Origin: Candidatus Aminicenantota bacterium
GTDB lineage: Bacteria; Acidobacteriota; Aminicenantia; Aminicenantales; Aminicenantaceae
Reading direction: 5' to 3'
Assembly (NCBI GenBank): GCA_020348385.1
Contig: CP070750.1
Location: 4,044,239-4,108,238, forward strand
Length of the DNA: 64,000 bases
Shown: positions 25,589 through 34,858 of the stretch, in pieces
Position numbering within the stretch: position 1 is the stretch's first letter
Layout of the letters: the number at the start of each line of letters is the position of its first letter
Made by a program: the position numbers and the translations under genes
Notes under the pieces: model-generated
Database searches by the model: none
What the model was told of the DNA's origin: nothing
Seen by the model: the letters and a program-made list of their open reading frames with translations, nothing else

Positions 25589-27361
25589 ATGAGGAAAGCG
25601 CCTATCTTTCGCCCTTTGATTCTATGCATTGCGGTCCTAACCATATCTCTAGCGTCGGCCGATGGGAATGCGGCCAAAAAAGCCGGAGCCGCCGGAGAAA
25701 TCGTGGAAGGGGACTTGGCAAAAAAATTGGATATGTATTTGACGCGGATAACGCCGTTCGGGTTTTCCGGAGCACTTTTTGTCGCCAAAGACGGCAAAGT
25801 TATTCTGAACAAAGGGTACGGGATGGCCATCCGAGCGAAAAACGTGCCCAACACTTCGGGTACGGTATTCAGCACGGGCTCGATCACCAAACAGTTCACA
25901 GCTGCCGGTATCATGAAGCTGGAGATGATGGGCAAACTGAAGACCGAAGATCCAATCACCAAGTATTTCGATAATGTGCCGGAGGACAAAAAGACAATAA
26001 CCCTGCACAACCTCTTGACCCACACATCTGGGGTGATCGACTTCACGGGCATGGATTTTGAGGTCGCCCCCAGGGATGAAACGATGCAAAAAATCCTGGA
26101 TGCACCGCTTCGCCACAAACCGGGAGAGCAATTCGCCTATTCCAATGCCGGATACAGCATGCTGGCCGCCGTGATCGAGAAGGTCTCGGGGCAAAGTTAT
26201 GAGGAATTCATGAACAAAAACATATTCACCCCATCAGGGATGGCGTTTACAGGCTACAGAATTCCTGAATGGGACAAAAAGGTCGTCGCCCACTGGTATA
26301 GGGGAGAGAAGGACAACGGAACACCTCTCGAAAAGAACTACCCGTACTGGAATTATCTAGGAAACGGGGGCATCCTTTCCACCACAGAAGATATGTACAA
26401 ATGGCATCAGGCACTTCTCGAGGATAAGGTACTTTCGGCTCCGGTCAAAAAAAAGATGTTTGCGCCCTTCCTGAACGAATATGGATACGGTTGGGATATC
26501 ATCCAAAGAGAGATGGGAACACTGATCCAGCACGACGGGGGAAGCATGCTCGGTTGTAGTGCAGAGTTCCGGCGTTACATCGATGCCAAAATTGTTACCA
26601 TGGTGTTCTGCAACCAAAGCTACGGTCAGCGAGCTCTGTTCGAGGCGGTCCGGGATAAGATCGAGATGCTCGTTTTTGGCGGAGAAGTGGCTATTCCCCC
26701 GGAAGTTTCGGCACAGCAGCCGGACAAACTCCTGAAGTTCGTGGGAACATACAAGCTGGCCACCGGCGGACAACTTCAGGTCAAACGAGAAGACAAAACT
26801 ATCGTCATCTCTGCCCATGGGCAGGATGCTATTTCGGTGTTGTTCGAACCGGGAAACCCGGACCCAGTCCGCTTCGAGGAACTCAACAAGCTTGCGGCAT
26901 CGGTATTCGAAGCGGCGCTCAAGGGAGACTATGAACCATTCGGGAATGTCCTTGCCAACAAAGAACGGCGCATGAAACCAGTTCAGGAACTTATCGAGAT
27001 GAGGCTCCGCATGTACAAGCCGAGGACGGGTGAGATAAAAAACGTGAAGTCCCTGGGAACCCTATCATCCACACTCGATGGAGAAAAAGTAGCCATGACT
27101 TATGTGGAATTAAAGGGCGAGAAGGGAAGCATGTTCTTCGAGCTGTATTGGCAAGACAGTAAAAATGTCGGCGTGGGGCCGGCGCCTCCGCCAGGAGAGA
27201 TGGCCCTCCCGTTTTTGCCGGTATCAGAATCAGAGTTTGTAGGCTACAAAATAGATTCAGCTGTCGGTGCAAAAATCGGATTCAAGATGGATGATAGCGG
27301 ATCTGTAATCGGCCTCGTAATCCCTGGAGATCAGGATTTCATGGCCCCGAAGCACAAATAG
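25589..27361 (+). CDS. Exported class-C beta-lactamase-like serine hydrolase
   Basis: 590 residues with a signal peptide (to about residue 23). Penicillin-binding-fold motifs are S98-I-T-K101 (SxxK), YSNAGY (YxN) and HDGGS (HxG). The C-terminal 220 residues form an added beta-rich domain common in this exported family. It probably hydrolyses D-amino-acid peptides, esters or beta-lactams in the periplasm. AGGAGGAG lies directly before the ATG, and a TATAAT box lies about 50 bases upstream. It is monocistronic. A lipoprotein paralogue lies at 54992. Confidence 0.85.
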   Translation: MRKAPIFRPLILCIAVLTISLASADGNAAKKAGAAGEIVEGDLAKKLDMYLTRITPFGFSGALFVAKDGKVILNKGYGMAIRAKNVPNTSGTVFSTGSITKQFTAAGIMKLEMMGKLKTEDPITKYFDNVPEDKKTITLHNLLTHTSGVIDFTGMDFEVAPRDETMQKILDAPLRHKPGEQFAYSNAGYSMLAAVIEKVSGQSYEEFMNKNIFTPSGMAFTGYRIPEWDKKVVAHWYRGEKDNGTPLEKNYPYWNYLGNGGILSTTEDMYKWHQALLEDKVLSAPVKKKMFAPFLNEYGYGWDIIQREMGTLIQHDGGSMLGCSAEFRRYIDAKIVTMVFCNQSYGQRALFEAVRDKIEMLVFGGEVAIPPEVSAQQPDKLLKFVGTYKLATGGQLQVKREDKTIVISAHGQDAISVLFEPGNPDPVRFEELNKLAASVFEAALKGDYEPFGNVLANKERRMKPVQELIEMRLRMYKPRTGEIKNVKSLGTLSSTLDGEKVAMTYVELKGEKGSMFFELYWQDSKNVGVGPAPPPGEMALPFLPVSESEFVGYKIDSAVGAKIGFKMDDSGSVIGLVIPGDQDFMAPKHK

Positions 27362-27481
27362 CATCCCGACTGCCCGCGCCTTGATATTTCATGGGCAAAT
27401 CACTACTATATTATCAAGAAGTTTTTCATTTTTTGAAAAACGGAGTTTTCATGATCTACATGAGATGAATAAATGGTACTA

Positions 27482-27573
27482 GCGCAGCAGTCTGTTGCGC
27501 AAAATTTCGGCTTCGACCGGGAAGCTCTCCGGATTAAAGGTCGAGCCTCTCGGCTGAAACGAGAGGCTTTAAT
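27482..27573 (+). promoter_or_regulatory. Structured mRNA leader with alternative hairpins (candidate attenuator)
   Basis: Three stems can form before the gene at 27574. P1 is GCGCAGCA-GTC-TGTTGCGC (27482-27500). P2 is GGCTTCGACC (27509-27518) with GGTCGAGCC (27539-27547), enclosing CCGG/CCGG. P3 is AGCCTCTCG (27544-27552) with CGAGAGGCT (27560-27568). P2 and P3 share AGCC (27544-27547), so they exclude each other. P3 hides the GAGAGG Shine-Dalgarno and is followed by TTTAATTT. This is the layout of a riboswitch or attenuator, but I match it to no known class. Confidence 0.5.
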
Positions 27574-28782
27574 TTGAAAACGAAAAATTCCTGTCATCCC
27601 CCCGAATCCTCATTCAGTGCCGGTGGGCAAGCGAAAGAATCTTCACCGGTGGAACCCATCGCTTGGTTCCAGGATATGGTTCCTCACGCACTGGAATACG
27701 CAACCGAGGAAAAAGCTAAAGGCAAAAAAATCGTTGGCATCATGTGTGAATACACGCCCCGGGAACTCATCATGGCAGCCAATGCCATACCTGTATGTTT
27801 GTGTGGCGGATCGGCCGAGATGATCCCCCCAGCCGAAGTATATCTTCCGTCTAATCTGTGTCCGCTCATCAAATCAACATTCGGCTACAGCATCCAGAAA
27901 GCCAATCCTTTTTTGGAGATGGCAGATTTCTTGGTAGCAGAAACCACATGTGACGGTAAAAAAAAGATGTACGAGCTTCTTGCTGAACGCCATCCTATGG
28001 TCGTTTTGGAATTGCCCCAAAAGCCTGATGATCCCGATGCGTTCCAGCACTGGATAAAAGAAATCGCAAAACTAAAATCGGAACTGGAAACCCGTTTCAC
28101 CGTCACAATCACCCAAGAAAGTTTGAGGGATGCGATCAGGAAAATGAACAGAGAGCGCGAGCTTAGACGCAAGTTGGCTGAACTGATGAAGGACGAAGCG
28201 CCTCCTTTAACCGGCCGTGAGCTTCTGGATATGAAAAGCCTGATCTCCTGTATTCCGGAAGATTTGGATTTGTTCGAAAAAGCTTTGGAAGTGCTTCCTG
28301 GCCGAACGCTCGATCCTCCAGCCGAATCTAGGATCCGCGTTCTGTTGACGGGAGTTCCTTTGCCCCATGGAGCGGAAAAGGTTATGAACATTATAGAATC
28401 AAACGGAGGACTTGTGGTCTGCCAGGAAAACTGCACCGGCCTTAAACCTCTCCTCGAGGATATCCGTGAGGACACTCTAAATCCCCTTGAGGCATTGGCT
28501 GAAAAATACTTCCACATTCCCTGTTCCGTGATGACGACAAACGCAAGGCGACTGGATACGCTGCGATCGCTTATCCGCGATTACAAGCCACAATGTGTCA
28601 TCGAGCTGGTTTGGCACTCCTGCATCACTTACGACGTAGAATCTTATTTCGTAAGAAAGATGGCCGAAGAAGAGACTGGGCTTTCCTACCTGAAGATCGA
28701 CACAGATTACTCTCCATCTGATTCTGCAAGGCTTGCGATGAGGGTGCAGGCCCTGTTTGAGACTGTTAGAGGAAAGCGTTGA
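27574..28782 (+). CDS. 2-hydroxyacyl-CoA dehydratase D-component family protein (double-cubane type)
   Basis: 402 residues from a TTG start. The fold is the HgdB/FldC family with clustered cysteines, C58, C75, C77 and C96 (MCEYTPRE, VCLCGG, NLCPLIK) and TTCDGKKK. True dehydratases need two related subunits. Here only one is present, followed at once by its ATP-dependent activator. That pairing is known for the double-cubane cluster proteins (DCCP, E. coli YjiM/YjiL type), low-potential reductases. It is therefore more likely a DCCP-like reductase than an acyl-CoA dehydratase. Its expression may be set by the structured leader upstream. Confidence 0.8.
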   Translation: MKTKNSCHPPESSFSAGGQAKESSPVEPIAWFQDMVPHALEYATEEKAKGKKIVGIMCEYTPRELIMAANAIPVCLCGGSAEMIPPAEVYLPSNLCPLIKSTFGYSIQKANPFLEMADFLVAETTCDGKKKMYELLAERHPMVVLELPQKPDDPDAFQHWIKEIAKLKSELETRFTVTITQESLRDAIRKMNRERELRRKLAELMKDEAPPLTGRELLDMKSLISCIPEDLDLFEKALEVLPGRTLDPPAESRIRVLLTGVPLPHGAEKVMNIIESNGGLVVCQENCTGLKPLLEDIREDTLNPLEALAEKYFHIPCSVMTTNARRLDTLRSLIRDYKPQCVIELVWHSCITYDVESYFVRKMAEEETGLSYLKIDTDYSPSDSARLAMRVQALFETVRGKR

Positions 28783-28786
28783 AAAC

Positions 28787-29557
28787 ATGATATTTGCGGG
28801 AATCGATGCAGGATCGAGGGCCATAAAGGTTCAATTGATAGATGAGAACAACCGCACGCTTGCTTCGGGTCTTGGAGAGCAAGGCGTAAAACAGGCTGAT
28901 TTGGCCACTCAGCTGCTCGAGCAGACTTCCGCAAAGATCGGCATCAATCGTGATGACATAACCAAGGTTGTGGCAACAGGGTACGGGCGCGACTCATTAG
29001 AGTTTGTGGACACAGCGATCACCGAGATCACCTGCCACGCACGAGGAGTGATTCACCAAATATCTGAGGCTAAAACCATCATCGATATCGGCGGGCAGGA
29101 CAGCAAACTGATTCGGCTGGAGGGTCAAGGCGTGGTGCAGGATTTTGTGATGAACGAACGGTGTGCAGCAGGCACAGGAAATTTTCTCGAAGTGGTCGCT
29201 AGACAACTTGAGATGGACATTTTAGATCTCGGGAAATATGCAGAAAAGGCCGACAAGCCGGCTGTGATCAGCAGCATGTGTGTGGTTTTTGCCGAAACAG
29301 AAATATTAGGGCTACTGACATCCGGTGAATCGCGAGAAAACATTATCGCTGGAGTTCAGGCATCCATAGCAACGCGAATTGCCTCGATGGGAGGGCGTCA
29401 GATTGCCGATCCTGTCATCTTCACAGGGGGAGTGGCTCTGATACCTGGGATGACTTCCGTACTGGAAAATACGATCGGTCACTCAGTCGTCGTGGCCAAA
29501 GACCCTCAGTTCACCGGCGCAAAAGGAGCCGCGATCATGGCTTCTGAGCTAAACTGA
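28787..29557 (+). CDS. Activator ATPase of the dehydratase/double-cubane family
   Basis: About 256 residues from ATG 28787, 4 bases after the partner's stop. ASKHA-fold motifs are AGIDAGSRAIKVQLI and DIGGQDSKLI. The [4Fe-4S]-bridging cysteines are in NERCAAGTGNF and SSMCVVFAE. It belongs to the HgdC/BadF/BcrD family: ATP hydrolysis drives an electron to very low potential and onto the partner protein. It needs reduced ferredoxin or flavodoxin. It ends 4 bases before the convergent penicillin acylase gene. Confidence 0.92.
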   Translation: MIFAGIDAGSRAIKVQLIDENNRTLASGLGEQGVKQADLATQLLEQTSAKIGINRDDITKVVATGYGRDSLEFVDTAITEITCHARGVIHQISEAKTIIDIGGQDSKLIRLEGQGVVQDFVMNERCAAGTGNFLEVVARQLEMDILDLGKYAEKADKPAVISSMCVVFAETEILGLLTSGESRENIIAGVQASIATRIASMGGRQIADPVIFTGGVALIPGMTSVLENTIGHSVVVAKDPQFTGAKGAAIMASELN

Positions 29558-29560
29558 CGA

Positions 29561-31942
29561 TTATCTGCCTCTGATGATCATCCGATATTTTGCGTTTTTT
29601 TCGACCAAATCCCGGGAAAAATAATCGGGGTGATATACATTCTCGATATAAAGCTGAGTCTGGTCACAATAGTGGGCGCTGGCAGGAATACCGGAGACGC
29701 CGGTAGGAATAACGGTCAGCGATTCGTCCCAGTTTGCTAGCGAAAAGATATGCCGGTGGGAAGCTCCCCATGTGACACCAAAAGGGGCATTCACAGGATA
29801 GGAGTACGGGCACACCGTATGATCGCTCCCACCCACCTCGTAAGGACCGCTGTTGAAGCCAAACAGCCAGTCTAAGATCTTCACGCTCCCCAGAGGATGG
29901 CCGAACGTGAGCCGGTGAATTTTTCCCCACTGCCATTTATCCGTATTGCTTCCATGTTTTTCTCTAAGAGAAGCAACCGTATCTTTGAAACTTTTCCGTA
30001 CGATATCCGTGAAGGTCTCTTTTTTATCGGGCGTGTTTTTATCGTCACTCCAGAGAGAATCCCCAGCTGCCACCGTATTCTGAATGGTGTAATCCCGGAG
30101 CAAACCGGAATCCAGAAAGTCCGCAAAAAGTTCATCTCCCATCTCATCCAGCAGTAAATTCTCCGTGTATTGACACAAAAATTTCTCGAATATTGATGCT
30201 TCCGGGCTTGATTTCGCGAGAATTCCGTCCCATAAGGAGAATGCATCCAGAATTTGTTTTTCGAAAATGCTCCAATCATCTGATTTTCCCAGCTCGGTCA
30301 TGATTGCTGGTCTGATGCTTTCCACCAGTTTAGACTTCTGATCCGCCTGCATCCTCTTGAAGTCAGCAACCGATAAAAGGTCCTTCTCTTCCAGCACCTC
30401 CCTGATGCGGTCGATCCGCGTAGGCGGGAAGAACCAGTGGCTGATGTAGTGAGGATAATCTTCCCCGGCCGTCTTGTTATTGGCACTGGATACATAACCT
30501 CTTTCCGGATTGAAGCTGTGGGGAAGTTCATCAAAAGGGACAATTCCTTGCCAATCATATTCATCTGTCCAGCCGGGAAAAATGGTATTGGAACCCCCAT
30601 CTTTGCGGATCGGAACGCCGGCACAACAATACAGGCCGATATTGCCATCCACATCGGCATAAACCGTATTCTGGCTGACCGATATAAAAGTTTTCATCGC
30701 GTCCCTGAAATCATCCCAATTATCGGCCCGGTTGACGAGATAAACGGACCGGAGCTCGTTGGAATAATCGTTCCCGATCCAGCGCATGGAAATGGCCGAG
30801 TCCTTCACGTCATGAAACCGGGAAATGATGGGACCGCGGTGGGTGAACCGGAGATCTTCCCACACGGTCTGACCTCCTGATATTTCAATTTCTTCCGCTC
30901 TCACCTCCATGTCTCTCCATTTGCCGCTCAATTCATACTGATGAGGATTGTCCGGATTGATTTTCTCCAGATAAAAATCGACATTGTCCACCATCACGTT
31001 GGTGAACCCCCAGGCGATCCGGCCGTTATGTCCGGCCACGACAAAAGGCTGGCCGGGAAGGACAACTCCCGTGACATCCAAAGCTCCTTCCACAACATGA
31101 TGCATCTGATACCATATCCCAGGAGAATTCAACTCGAGATGCATATCGTTGGCCAGAATCGGCATCCCATCCACGCTCTTTTTTCCCGATACAGCCCAGT
31201 TGTTGCTTCCCCCAAAAACGGCAAGCCCCATTTTCCGGAGATGGTTGCCGGCAGACAGGAGGGTTGACTCCAAACCAGGATAAACAACGCTTTTATGAAG
31301 AACCATATCGGAAACCAGTTCTTTGGTTTTAGCATCGCCGAATTGTTTGCGGATCTTATCGAGAACGACCTCTTCATCCCAGGATAACCTCAGATCCCAT
31401 CCCATGTATCCCACAAGATTGATGGAATGTTCGGGCAGCCACTTATCGGGTTTATACCGAAGGATGATGAATTCGGGAGGGAGTCTGTCCATATGGGATG
31501 CGATGTATTGATTGACGCCGTCTGCGAAGGCCAAACATGCCTTCACCATCGGGTCCTCAGCATCTTCCAGGATGATTCGCGATTTTTCAGGCATCCGCAA
31601 TGACCGCATCAGAAGGTCTGTCTCCACCAGTTCTTCTCCAAATATGGCGGAGAGATTCCCGGTGCAGGCCCTGCGGAGAAGGTCCATCTGCCAGAGCCGA
31701 TCCTGAGCCATGCAGTACCCGACGACCCTGTAAAGATCGCTTTCATTTTGGGAGTATATATGGGGAATCCCGTAGGCATCCCGAAACACCAGAACTTCAT
31801 CGGTAATTCCCCTAAGCTTTACTCTTTCATTGTAGTCTGGAAGCCCTCGGCGCGCTAGGGACTGGACGAATAGGAGTCCTGTTATAAGCACCACCGCGAT
31901 CAATACAATCAAAACAATCCCCGCAACCTTTAATTTTTTCAC
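29561..31942 (-). CDS. Penicillin acylase family protein (Ntn hydrolase)
   Basis: 793 residues from GTG 31942, preceded by AAGGACACGCCA; the longer frame to 32296 overlaps the next gene and is rejected. It has an N-terminal membrane anchor or signal (6-27). The predicted autocatalytic nucleophile is S246 in GGSNNWAVSG, where the precursor is cut into alpha and beta chains. The conserved AYGIPHI and GYCMAQDRLWQMDL at the start are typical. It hydrolyses amides in the periplasm: penicillin G, acyl-homoserine lactones or other N-acyl compounds; the true substrate is unknown. It lies 56 bases downstream of the Gfo/Idh/MocA gene in the same direction. Confidence 0.9.
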   Translation of the reverse strand: MKKLKVAGIVLIVLIAVVLITGLLFVQSLARRGLPDYNERVKLRGITDEVLVFRDAYGIPHIYSQNESDLYRVVGYCMAQDRLWQMDLLRRACTGNLSAIFGEELVETDLLMRSLRMPEKSRIILEDAEDPMVKACLAFADGVNQYIASHMDRLPPEFIILRYKPDKWLPEHSINLVGYMGWDLRLSWDEEVVLDKIRKQFGDAKTKELVSDMVLHKSVVYPGLESTLLSAGNHLRKMGLAVFGGSNNWAVSGKKSVDGMPILANDMHLELNSPGIWYQMHHVVEGALDVTGVVLPGQPFVVAGHNGRIAWGFTNVMVDNVDFYLEKINPDNPHQYELSGKWRDMEVRAEEIEISGGQTVWEDLRFTHRGPIISRFHDVKDSAISMRWIGNDYSNELRSVYLVNRADNWDDFRDAMKTFISVSQNTVYADVDGNIGLYCCAGVPIRKDGGSNTIFPGWTDEYDWQGIVPFDELPHSFNPERGYVSSANNKTAGEDYPHYISHWFFPPTRIDRIREVLEEKDLLSVADFKRMQADQKSKLVESIRPAIMTELGKSDDWSIFEKQILDAFSLWDGILAKSSPEASIFEKFLCQYTENLLLDEMGDELFADFLDSGLLRDYTIQNTVAAGDSLWSDDKNTPDKKETFTDIVRKSFKDTVASLREKHGSNTDKWQWGKIHRLTFGHPLGSVKILDWLFGFNSGPYEVGGSDHTVCPYSYPVNAPFGVTWGASHRHIFSLANWDESLTVIPTGVSGIPASAHYCDQTQLYIENVYHPDYFSRDLVEKNAKYRMIIRGR

Positions 31943-31998
31943 TGGCGTGTCCTTATCTGAATATTTTTCTCGTTTACCAAATAGAGAACCGTCCCCTT

Positions 31999-33318
31999 TT
32001 ATGGATCGATCCCGAAGGCGGGTTTTCGGGTTTTCCATTTTCCCCGAGTGAAATCCGGAACTTTGATGGGAACACTGCCCTTGGCGATGGATTCCTCCGA
32101 GAGAGGCCCATGAACACTCATGATCACAGAATCGTATACATCGATCGGGGTTTGAGTTTTTTTGCGGACTGCATCGATAAAAAGGCTGAGCTCCAAATAG
32201 TCGGTGCCCCCATGGGAAAATTGGCCGGATTGGTCTTTCATGGCCTTCCACCAGGCATGTTCGTGATTTTCCTGGTAGGGATCGAAGGACTCCCATTTGT
32301 GGTACTCGGGGCTGAGGCCGGTGAGGTAGACCGCATTCCTCTGCTCGTTGTAAATTCCTCGGGTGCCTTGGATCATCCAGCGGTTGTCATAGGGTCGGGG
32401 CAGTTGCATGTCATAATTGATCACGATGGATTTTCCGTTTTTGGTGCGGACTACGGTGGTGACGATATCGCCTTGGGCATACTTTCGCATGGCATTGGGG
32501 TGATCGGGCCCGAACCGGCGGATAAAATAATCATTGATTCCGAAGCAATCGGTGGCAGTCGAGGTGAGGGAATCGTAATAGTCGCCGTACCCGATATCCA
32601 TCCAACTGATGACAGGACCGAGCTGGTGGGTGGGGTACTGGTCGCGGTTGTGCTGAAGAAGATATTTGGCGGCCCATCTGTCCTCCCCTGTCTCGGGGTC
32701 GAAGAACCAGTGGTCGATGCAATCGTGGGAATGGGCACAGTGGCAATGAACAATCTCACCCAACAGCCCTTGGCGGATCATGTTCAGAACAGCCAAGTTG
32801 TCCCGGCGAAAACTCCAATTTTCGAGCATCATGCAAGGAGTGCGGGTCTCTTCATATGTGTTGACCAACTCCCAGCACTCTTCCAGGGTGTAAGCTGCAG
32901 GCACTTCCACCCCGACATATTTACCGGCCTTCATCCCGGAAACAGCCATCGGGGCATGCCATTCCCAGTAAGTGGCGATGATCACGGCATCGATGTCATC
33001 TCGCTCCATCAGTTTTTTGAAGATGTACTCGTCTTTGTCGTATCCTTCCGGTTTTTTACGCCCGGATTGGACCACCATATCCTGGGCCAAGACCAGATGA
33101 TCTTTGTTGATGTCACAAAGCGCCGGGACTTCTATTTTTTGTAAATTGAGTAGGATCCCCAACAGGCTGCGGCCACGGTTTCCCGTGCCTACGACACCCA
33201 CTCTCACAGGCTTTGGATCGTCGGAAGAATGCCGTGGATTTATGCCGTGCTTTTTGGCTGCCAGGCTAACCGTGGCAACAGCATTCGCTTTCAGGAATTC
33301 TCTGCGGCTTAAAACCAT
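31999..33318 (-). CDS. Tat-exported Gfo/Idh/MocA-family oxidoreductase
   Basis: 439 residues. Tat signal SRREFLKANAVATVSLA; Rossmann motif VGVVGTGNRGRSLL; EVPAAYTLEECW corresponds to the EKP-like substrate segment of the family. The C-terminal half is the alpha/beta substrate-binding domain. Members act on sugars, inositols or glycosidic substrates with tightly bound NAD(P). Export by Tat suggests periplasmic glycan processing. GGAGGGGAAGAC precedes the ATG. It is probably in one unit with the penicillin-acylase gene downstream. Confidence 0.9.
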   Translation of the reverse strand: MVLSRREFLKANAVATVSLAAKKHGINPRHSSDDPKPVRVGVVGTGNRGRSLLGILLNLQKIEVPALCDINKDHLVLAQDMVVQSGRKKPEGYDKDEYIFKKLMERDDIDAVIIATYWEWHAPMAVSGMKAGKYVGVEVPAAYTLEECWELVNTYEETRTPCMMLENWSFRRDNLAVLNMIRQGLLGEIVHCHCAHSHDCIDHWFFDPETGEDRWAAKYLLQHNRDQYPTHQLGPVISWMDIGYGDYYDSLTSTATDCFGINDYFIRRFGPDHPNAMRKYAQGDIVTTVVRTKNGKSIVINYDMQLPRPYDNRWMIQGTRGIYNEQRNAVYLTGLSPEYHKWESFDPYQENHEHAWWKAMKDQSGQFSHGGTDYLELSLFIDAVRKKTQTPIDVYDSVIMSVHGPLSEESIAKGSVPIKVPDFTRGKWKTRKPAFGIDP

Positions 33319-33511
33319 GTCTTCCCCTCCTCTCGAATGAGATCTGGAATCAGGGTTAGATTATCAAATCCTCCCCTTATTGACAATTTATAATTTCGTT
33401 TCGGGATGCCCGGCCCCTTAATTCAAAACCACACCCTTCTTTTGTGTTTTGTATAACACTGGGTTCCAATTCGGTACCTGTCCCCAAATTCTTATGGTAA
33501 AATGGGTGATT

Positions 33512-34030
33512 ATGATTACGGTTCGTGTCGAAAGGAATGAAGACATCGGAGCTATTCACTTGGTGAATCGTATGGCTTTTGGCCAGGAGGATGAGGCTGT
33601 ACTCGTCCAACGGATTCGGGAATCATCGGGGTTCATACCGGCATTATCACTTGTCGCAGTAAAGGATTCCCGAGTTGTCGGTCACATCCTTTTCAGCCAG
33701 ATCCATATCGTCACGCCCAAAGAAGATGTGGCTGTTCTCTCGCTCGCTCCGATGGCCGTTCTACCTGAATTCCAGAACTTGGGCATCGGCTCCCAACTTG
33801 TAAACACCGGCCTAGAAAAATGCCGAGAATCGGGTCACACGATCGTCGTGGTCATCGGCCACCCCCAATACTATCCCCGTTTTGGATTTGTCCCGGCGGG
33901 AAAAAAGGGTTTGGATCTCCTATTCTCTGTACCGGCTGAAGCTTTCATGGTGTGTGAGCTTTTGCCCAATGCACTGGATGGAATTGAAGGAACAGTAATA
34001 TACCCGCCTGAGTTTGCGGAAGCGATGTGA
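33512..34030 (+). CDS. GNAT-family N-acetyltransferase
   Basis: About 172 residues from ATG 33512; in-frame ATGs at 33494 and upstream are possible. The GNAT core shows SLAPMAVLPEFQNLGIGSQLVNTGLEKCRESG (acetyl-CoA loop, Q/RxxGxG-type as NLGIGS) and HPQYYPRFGFVPA. It is most like YhbS. The acceptor substrate is unknown. It is followed 4 bases later by the methyltransferase gene, so the two form an operon. Confidence 0.82.
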   Translation: MITVRVERNEDIGAIHLVNRMAFGQEDEAVLVQRIRESSGFIPALSLVAVKDSRVVGHILFSQIHIVTPKEDVAVLSLAPMAVLPEFQNLGIGSQLVNTGLEKCRESGHTIVVVIGHPQYYPRFGFVPAGKKGLDLLFSVPAEAFMVCELLPNALDGIEGTVIYPPEFAEAM

Positions 34031-34034
34031 AAAC

Positions 34035-34781
34035 ATGAAGGATGTTCGCCGTCTTTATCATGATCTCAGCTGGATCTGGCCGATCGTCAGTCCCCCGGAA
34101 GATTATGTCGAGGAAACAGAATCTATAAGCCGTGTTATCAAAGAAAAAGCAAGGATAGATGTCCGATCTCTTCTTCATTTGGGCTGCGGTGGAGGCCGTA
34201 ACGATTTCACATTCCAAAAACAATTCGCTGTAACAGGGGTTGATATCAGCGAAGAGATGCTCAAGCTGGCGAAAGAACTCAACCCTGCAGCAGAATATAT
34301 CAAGGGAGATATGCGCTCTATTCGACTGGGAAGAACATTCGATTGCGTCGTTGCTTTGGACTCCGTCAATTACATGAAAACCGAAGAAGAGCTGAGCCAA
34401 TTATTCTATACTGCTTTCGATCATCTCAATCCTGGAGGTGTTTTCCTCACAGTCGTCGAAGAAAGCCAAAATCGTTTCAAACAGAACCGAGTCATCTCCT
34501 CCACCCATTCTCTGGACGATACCCAGATCACATTCATCGAAAACAGCTACGACCCGAATCCCGAAGACAATCATTTCGAAATGACATTCATCTATCTCGT
34601 CCGAGATAAAGGAGGCCTTAAAATCTACACAGATTCCCACATTTGGGGACTATTCAAAATGGATACCTGGCGCCGGTTGTTGAAAACAACGGGATTCGAT
34701 GTGCAGGAGCTTAAATTCGAGCATTCGACGTTTTTGGAGGACGAATTTTTACCGATGTTCGTATGCTCAAAGCCAAAATAG
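34035..34781 (+). CDS. Class I SAM-dependent methyltransferase
   Basis: About 248 residues from ATG 34035. Motif I is LLHLGCGGGRNDF, the acidic end of beta-2 is VTGVDISEEML, and motif II is FDCVVALDSVNYM. It methylates an unknown small molecule. It is translated 4 bases after the GNAT gene and likely coupled to it. Confidence 0.85.
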   Translation: MKDVRRLYHDLSWIWPIVSPPEDYVEETESISRVIKEKARIDVRSLLHLGCGGGRNDFTFQKQFAVTGVDISEEMLKLAKELNPAAEYIKGDMRSIRLGRTFDCVVALDSVNYMKTEEELSQLFYTAFDHLNPGGVFLTVVEESQNRFKQNRVISSTHSLDDTQITFIENSYDPNPEDNHFEMTFIYLVRDKGGLKIYTDSHIWGLFKMDTWRRLLKTTGFDVQELKFEHSTFLEDEFLPMFVCSKPK

Positions 34782-34858
34782 CGGATAACACATTTTATTT
34801 CTTGAAATGCAACAATTTTGCCTTATCATAGGTTATATGGATTTAAGGAGGTTGGAGT

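Noticed and set aside
31943-32296. N-terminal extension of the penicillin acylase gene
   Set aside because: It overlaps the upstream gene in another frame and has no family match; a GTG with ribosome site lies at 31942, right before the signal peptide.
32110-33144. 344-codon open frame on the plus strand
   Set aside because: It is antisense to the well-supported Gfo/Idh/MocA gene, has no recognisable domain, and its composition mirrors that gene.
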